A stretch of DNA of 7,917 bases from an uncultured Bacteroidales bacterium. Its GTDB lineage: Bacteria; Bacteroidota; Bacteroidia; Bacteroidales; Bacteroidaceae. Each line of letters opens with the position of its first letter. Position 1 is the stretch's first letter. The notes under the pieces are model-generated. The model had not been told where the DNA came from. It worked only from the letters and a program-made list of their open reading frames with translations, and did not search any database. Positions 4,882 to 7,917 of this stretch are shown one piece after another. The stretch covers positions 1 through 7,917 of the forward strand of contig CALCHR010000031.1 in NCBI GenBank assembly GCA_937901185.1, written 5' to 3'. The position numbers were made by a program, and so were the translations under genes.

Positions 4882-5397
4882 TTGTTAAGTTATTGCACAA
4901 ATTACTGGGATGTAATGCCCAGTATAACTGTTTTTATGAACTGTGACACTAGACTTGCTATAAACTTAAGTTTATTTAATCTAGGTGACCAGGATGAATT
5001 TATTTTTACAATAAAAAACTATGGCTATATAGACTCACCGTATGTATTTTTGTTTAGAGCTAAAAAAGCAGATATGGATGAAAATGGTGAGGTCATTTTT
5101 AAAATTACTCCCGCAGCTTCTAAACAGTTGAAGCCAGGCGCTTTCTATAACTTTGCAGTTTTGCTTAATGCTTTTGACACAAAGAAAGAAACAGAGTATA
5201 AAAAATTAACAGATAACGGCCAAATATTAATTGACTACGGTGCACATGATTTAACTGTTGCTCAAGAAACAGAGCAAATGAGTTACGAAATAGTAGGAGT
5301 TAGACTAGAACATTTAGACAAGTCTTTAACACCTGATTTTGATAAAACATTGGGAGATGTTCTTGGCATGCGGTTAGAACCGTTAGCAGAAGAATAA
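4882..5397 (+). CDS. Ig-like phage tail/appendage protein (BppU-like N-terminal fold, tentative)
   Basis: A 171-residue beta-rich protein. The segment NLSLFNLGDQDEFIFTIKN (28-46) is followed by FLFRAKKADMDENGEVIFKITPAAS (56-80), then LKPGAFYNFAVLLNA (83-97) and GQILIDYGA (113-121). This order of strand, 'D-x-x-G-x-hydrophobic-F-x-I-x', 'L-x-x-G-x-Y-x-F/Y' and a closing 'G-x-hydrophobic-x-I/V' resembles the Ig-like domains of baseplate upper proteins and related phage appendage proteins. The C-terminus (135-171) is likely helical. The frame is open from ATG 4798, but that lies in the terminator; TTG 4882 has GGAGG (4868-4872) 9 nt upstream and is chosen. ATG 4915 (MPSITVF) is a plausible alternative without a good RBS. 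It is the first gene of the structural cluster and probably joins a fibre to the virion. Confidence 0.7.
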   Translation: MLSYCTNYWDVMPSITVFMNCDTRLAINLSLFNLGDQDEFIFTIKNYGYIDSPYVFLFRAKKADMDENGEVIFKITPAASKQLKPGAFYNFAVLLNAFDTKKETEYKKLTDNGQILIDYGAHDLTVAQETEQMSYEIVGVRLEHLDKSLTPDFDKTLGDVLGMRLEPLAEE

Positions 5398-5410
5398 GGA
5401 GGAGTACTGT

Positions 5411-5707
5411 ATGCTTGAAATACACAAACAAACTAACAAACCTATATCAATTATAAGAGCTGCTACCGGCAGTGAGCTTTCAGATTATGAAAAGCAAAAG
5501 TTAGCAAGCATAGAAGACGGCGCACAGAAGAATAAAATAGAATCAATTAACCTGAATGGTAATGTACTACCTGTTGATTCTAAAACAAAGGAAGTACATA
5601 TTGAGCTCGGAAATCTTGCTTTTAAAAGTAAAGTAACTTCTGAAGATTTTAATCCAGATGAGCTTATCTTTATTAAGTGCGAGTTGGATGACACAGAACT
5701 GTTTTAA
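5411..5707 (+). CDS. Short fibre-module protein (GAQ repeat type)
   Basis: A 98-residue protein. Residues 26-64 (YEKQKLASIEDGAQ, then NKIESINLNG, VLPVDSKTKEVHI) match a module often repeated in phage tail and head fibres: 'EKxKLxxIExGAQxNxIexixxNGxxL'. LAFKSKVTSEDF (69-80) matches another common fibre linker. The N-terminus is short, and no enzymatic motif or hydrophobic segment is present. Such modules usually belong to much longer fibre proteins; here one copy stands alone as a gene. It could be a capsid decoration, an assembly partner or a detached fibre piece. ATG 5411 has AAGGAGG (5396-5402), overlapping the previous stop, 8 nt upstream. It lies 13 bases after the previous gene and 35 before the next. 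Confidence 0.78.
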   Translation: MLEIHKQTNKPISIIRAATGSELSDYEKQKLASIEDGAQKNKIESINLNGNVLPVDSKTKEVHIELGNLAFKSKVTSEDFNPDELIFIKCELDDTELF

Positions 5708-5742
5708 ATAAAACTAGTTATGATTTAAGGAGAAAATCTATT

Positions 5743-6006
5743 ATGGCAACTTATAAAGTATGGCTTACTGTAAAAGACTGTTATGGAAACACAAAAGAAG
5801 TAGATGGCGGTACTATTAATGTTGATTTGGCTACTTTAACACCAGAGGAAGTAACACACATTGGTGATGCTTTACCATTAGAAGATTATATTAAGCGTGT
5901 AGACCTCGACACTGAACTTAATGAATATGCTAAAGATACAGAAGTGGAGCATGCCGTGCAAAATAGTGATTCTATTAAGTATACAAATTTTTTTGAAAAA
6001 GCATAA
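5743..6006 (+). CDS. Small phage structural protein with fibre linker motif
   Basis: An 87-residue protein. It opens with a beta pair (YKVWLTVKDCYGNTKEVDGGTINVDL-type strands, residues 4-29), then a helix-forming segment LTPEEVTHIGDALPLEDYI (32-50). A charged linker EYAKDTEVEHAV (61-72) resembles the 'YAKKSEL' and 'YATKEDL' linkers of the downstream fibre protein. I do not recognise a family beyond this likeness. Its position between two fibre-type genes suggests a virion role such as a head fibre, adaptor or chaperone. ATG 5743 has AAGGAG (5727-5732) 10 nt upstream. The TAA stop overlaps the RBS of the next gene, which suggests coupled translation. There is one cysteine and no membrane segment or signal peptide. 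Confidence 0.72.
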   Translation: MATYKVWLTVKDCYGNTKEVDGGTINVDLATLTPEEVTHIGDALPLEDYIKRVDLDTELNEYAKDTEVEHAVQNSDSIKYTNFFEKA

Positions 6007-6024
6007 GGAGGCCCTACACAGTTT

Positions 6025-7302
6025 ATGACAGACTTTAAAATTAGACGTGGCCTATATACTGAGCTATTTCCTCCAGAGCTTAATGGAAAACTTAATGCTA
6101 GACTTGTGATCGAAGAAGGCTGTTGGTACTTATGTACCGATACCGCTGATTTATTTTTAGGCGTTTTAGAAGCGGGTAAGCTCGGGCTAAAACGAATTAA
6201 TGGTACAGTACATTCAGGTTCAACAACTCCAGGCCTGCCTGAAGATGCTTCTGCGATAATTCAGGCTATTAGTCTTATTGAAAATAAAATCGCTAGACTT
6301 GAAACTGCAGAGCTTTTTAAAAAGATAGCAAGTGAATCTGACTTACCAACAGATTTTGCAGCAGATGACTTTAATCCAAATATAACTTATTATATTGTAT
6401 TAGCAGAAAATAGAGTACAAACCTATATTTTTGATAAAGACGCTCAGAGTTATATGTGTACGAACAGTGTGGATATTCCTGAGTATGTTAGTGTAGTTGG
6501 CGCAGATATTAATTCTAGCGGTGAGCTAATTATGCGCTACTCAAATGGAGAGTGCTGTACACTTGGTCGAGTTGTTGGGTCAAATGGCAAGGATGGTAAA
6601 GACGGTAAAGATGGTAAGGATGGTAAAGACGGCGTTGACGGTAAAGGTATTTCTTCAGTCGCTATTAATACAGCAGGCGAACTTGTATTAACACTTTCTG
6701 ATACTACTGAAATTAATTTAGGAAAAGTAGTAGGCATAGATGGTACCGATGGCGCTGATGGCCTTACAACATCAATACGGATTGGCGAAGCCTTATATAC
6801 ACATACTAACGGTGTTATAGAACTGCCAGAGTTTGCAACAATAGCTTATTTAAATGACCGGCTTAGCTTGATAGAGATTCCTGAAGTGCCAACAAAATTA
6901 AGCGCTTTTGAAAACGATATAGGTTATTTAACCGCACATCAAGACTTAAGCGAGTATGCAAAAAAGTCTGAATTACCAAATGTAGATAGCTTTGTCACAG
7001 AAGAATTCGTCAGAGATGCTATTGCAAAAGCAGAATTAGGTGACAAGATAATAGACCTTGAGGGATACGCTACTAAAGAAGACTTAAAAGGTCTCGCGTC
7101 AACATCTTTCGTAGAAGATAAAATTTCTGCTATTGTATTTCCAGAAATACCTACAAAAGTAAGCGACTTAGAAAATGATTCTGGTTTTATTACTTATGCA
7201 ACCTTAGATGGAGCTATCGTCGACAGACTATCGCCTGCAATACATAAAACTTTAGAGACAGTTGTTTTGCACGGCGGTGACGCAGCACCCGACAAAAGTT
7301 AA
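6025..7302 (+). CDS. Collagen-repeat tail/head fibre protein
   Basis: A 425-residue modular fibre. Residues 1-60 (KIRRGLYTELF, VIEEGCWYLCTDTADLFLG) form an N-terminal domain of the type that attaches phage fibres to the virion. Residues 61-150 are mixed. Then two similar beta units, 'V-x-INxxGEL...LGxVVG' (158-187 and 212-238), are each followed by collagen-like triplets: GKD five times plus GVD at 188-205, and GIDGTDGADG at 237-246. The C-terminal half repeats EIPEVPTKLSAFENDIGYLT (284-303) as FPEIPTKVSDLENDSGFIT (372-390), with YAKKSEL (311-317) and YATKEDL (348-354). The ending (VVLHGGDAAPDKS) is short with no obvious receptor-binding head, so it may be a shaft or connector. It is expected to trimerise. 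ATG 6025 has AAGGAGG (6005-6011) at a long 13-nt spacing; no other in-frame start is nearer. Confidence 0.9.
   Translation: MTDFKIRRGLYTELFPPELNGKLNARLVIEEGCWYLCTDTADLFLGVLEAGKLGLKRINGTVHSGSTTPGLPEDASAIIQAISLIENKIARLETAELFKKIASESDLPTDFAADDFNPNITYYIVLAENRVQTYIFDKDAQSYMCTNSVDIPEYVSVVGADINSSGELIMRYSNGECCTLGRVVGSNGKDGKDGKDGKDGKDGVDGKGISSVAINTAGELVLTLSDTTEINLGKVVGIDGTDGADGLTTSIRIGEALYTHTNGVIELPEFATIAYLNDRLSLIEIPEVPTKLSAFENDIGYLTAHQDLSEYAKKSELPNVDSFVTEEFVRDAIAKAELGDKIIDLEGYATKEDLKGLASTSFVEDKISAIVFPEIPTKVSDLENDSGFITYATLDGAIVDRLSPAIHKTLETVVLHGGDAAPDKS
6586..6639 (+). repeat. 9-bp tandem repeat encoding collagen-like Gly-Lys-Asp
   Basis: Six tandem 9-bp units (GGYAARGAY five times, the sixth GGCGTTGAC) encode Gly-Lys-Asp x5 and Gly-Val-Asp. 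The units differ only at third codon positions (GGC/GGT, AAG/AAA, GAT/GAC). That argues for selection on the protein, while leaving a repeat that could expand or shrink by slippage. It lies between the two beta units of the fibre protein. Confidence 0.92.
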
Positions 7303-7346
7303 TTTGCTAAATTATACAGTGTGCATAACTAGCACTTAGCAATTAA
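7299..7346 (+). promoter_or_regulatory. Intergenic hairpin between two fibre genes
   Basis: The 78-base gap after the fibre gene holds an imperfect inverted repeat: TTAATTTGCTAA (7299-7310) and TTAGCAATTAA (7336-7346), one bulged base, with an inner GTGC/GCAC (7321-7324, 7332-7335). The right arm is followed by a mixed A/T stretch rather than a clean T-run, so it is a poor terminator. It could be a processing or stability element, or a weak attenuator between shaft and tip genes. The left arm includes the TAA stop of the fibre gene. Confidence 0.4.
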
Positions 7347-7380
7347 ATTTATATTAGAATATTATAAAGGAGACAACCTG

Positions 7381-7917
7381 ATGGAACAGCAAATTAATAC
7401 TATTATAGTGTTAAGAAATGACCAAACCACTGCCTGGGAAAGTTCCGACCACGTTATGCTCAAAGGCGAAGTTGGCATTGGCTATTTAGCAAATGGCAAT
7501 GTTATAGCTAAGCTCGGTGACAATCAGCACACGTGGAAAGACCTGCCTCAAATTGAAGGCGTACTTGAAGATGAAATCACACTAACACATGATTTCGGTC
7601 GTTACAAGACTGATGCAACTAAAGGTTTTGTTAAGACTACAGATGCAAAAGATAAAACAATTAGCCAGTGGTTAATTCATGCTCTTTCCGAGACCAAAGA
7701 GCCGGTAATCACTCAACCAAGTTTTACACTAACAGCGTCTGGTACAGGAGCTGGCGGTGAGATCGGTTCAAAAATTACCGCACTAAAGTGGGACGGCACT
7801 ACAACTTATGGCAATTATGAATATGGCCCGTCTACAGGTCTTAGCGAAGCTAATAGAACTTGGGCAATTAGCAATAATATTGACAACCAAACCTCTACCT
7901 CTGAAGATGGCACTTTT
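7381..7917 (+). CDS. Phage fibre/tropism protein, N-terminal part (3' end outside window)
   Basis: Open from ATG 7381, with AAAGGAG (7366-7372) 8 nt upstream, through 179 codons to the right edge without a stop. Residues 6-60 (NTIIVLRNDQTTAWESSDHVMLKGEVGIGYL, then IAKLGDNQHTWKDLPQIEG) match an N-terminal domain common in phage fibres and host-specificity proteins: 'R-N-D-x-x-x-x-W-x-x-x-x-x-L-x-x-GE-x-G' and 'KxGDGxxxWxdLP'. A linker (61-105) leads to a Gly/Thr/Ser-rich beta region from about 115 (FTLTASGTGAGGEIGSKITALKWDGTTTYG). That region carries the pattern of beta repeats seen in tail fibre shafts. It follows the collagen fibre gene and is likely to be the next component of the same appendage. 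The receptor-binding end is not visible. Confidence 0.88.
   Translation, partial: MEQQINTIIVLRNDQTTAWESSDHVMLKGEVGIGYLANGNVIAKLGDNQHTWKDLPQIEGVLEDEITLTHDFGRYKTDATKGFVKTTDAKDKTISQWLIHALSETKEPVITQPSFTLTASGTGAGGEIGSKITALKWDGTTTYGNYEYGPSTGLSEANRTWAISNNIDNQTSTSEDGTF

Noticed and set aside
5485..5694. Minus-strand open frame of 69 codons opposite the short fibre-module gene
   Set aside because: It is a shadow of a + strand gene with strong RBS and recognisable fibre motif; no other minus-strand gene exists in the window.
6537..6737. Minus-strand open frame with repeated Pro-Ser-Leu
   Set aside because: It is the antisense of the Gly-Lys-Asp repeat; the periodicity is explained by the collagen-like tract.
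1..7917. tRNA genes, CRISPR arrays, insertion sequences, attachment sites
   Set aside because: I looked for cloverleaf-like arms, regularly spaced direct repeats and transposase motifs on both strands and saw none; gaps between genes are all under about 140 bases.

Overview
The window reads as a stretch of an AT-rich tailed-phage genome, or a prophage, from a Firmicutes/Clostridia-type host, most likely a gut one. The reasons are: all thirteen genes lie on the + strand and are tightly packed; almost every start is preceded by a strong AAGGAG/AGGAGG Shine-Dalgarno sequence about 6-10 nt upstream; stop/start junctions overlap or abut; most proteins are small and of phage type; and the right half encodes fibre-like virion proteins with collagen-like Gly-Lys-Asp repeats. 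No integrase, terminase, capsid or other marker of a named phage group is present, so the exact taxon cannot be given. Twelve genes end in the window; eleven use TAA, one uses TAG and none uses TGA as stop. The thirteenth runs off the right edge.

Layout. (1) Bases 1-219 are the 3' end of an unrecognised gene, closed by a clear intrinsic terminator (238-270). (2) Bases 320-2940 form a five-gene cluster: a four-cysteine zinc-ribbon-like protein, a small P-loop NTPase with a twin CX3C N-terminus, a DUF7352-like protein, a T4 gp1-like deoxynucleoside monophosphate kinase, and an SPFH/band-7 membrane protein. A second terminator (2959-2994) follows. (3) Bases 3024-4748 form a three-gene cluster: a UPF0316-like membrane protein, a DUF488 protein and an apparently complete FolD. 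A third, long terminator hairpin (4768-4810) follows. (4) From 4882 to the right edge is a virion-structure cluster: an Ig-like/BppU-like tail protein, two short fibre-module proteins, a 425-residue collagen-containing fibre protein, and the N-terminal part of another fibre or tropism protein.

How the genes may work together. The dNMP kinase and FolD both bear on DNA precursor supply: FolD makes and interconverts 5,10-methylene-THF, which thymidylate synthases need, and the kinase phosphorylates dNMPs. This suggests phage-directed nucleotide and one-carbon metabolism, although no thymidylate synthase lies in the window. The SPFH and UPF0316-like proteins would act at the host membrane by unknown mechanisms. 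The last five genes probably build an appendage that contacts the host surface. The most unusual points are the internal start that could release the P-loop domain on its own, a probable ATT start codon for the kinase, the lone TAG joining two in-frame genes, a host-type folate enzyme among phage genes, and fibre modules scattered over several very short genes.
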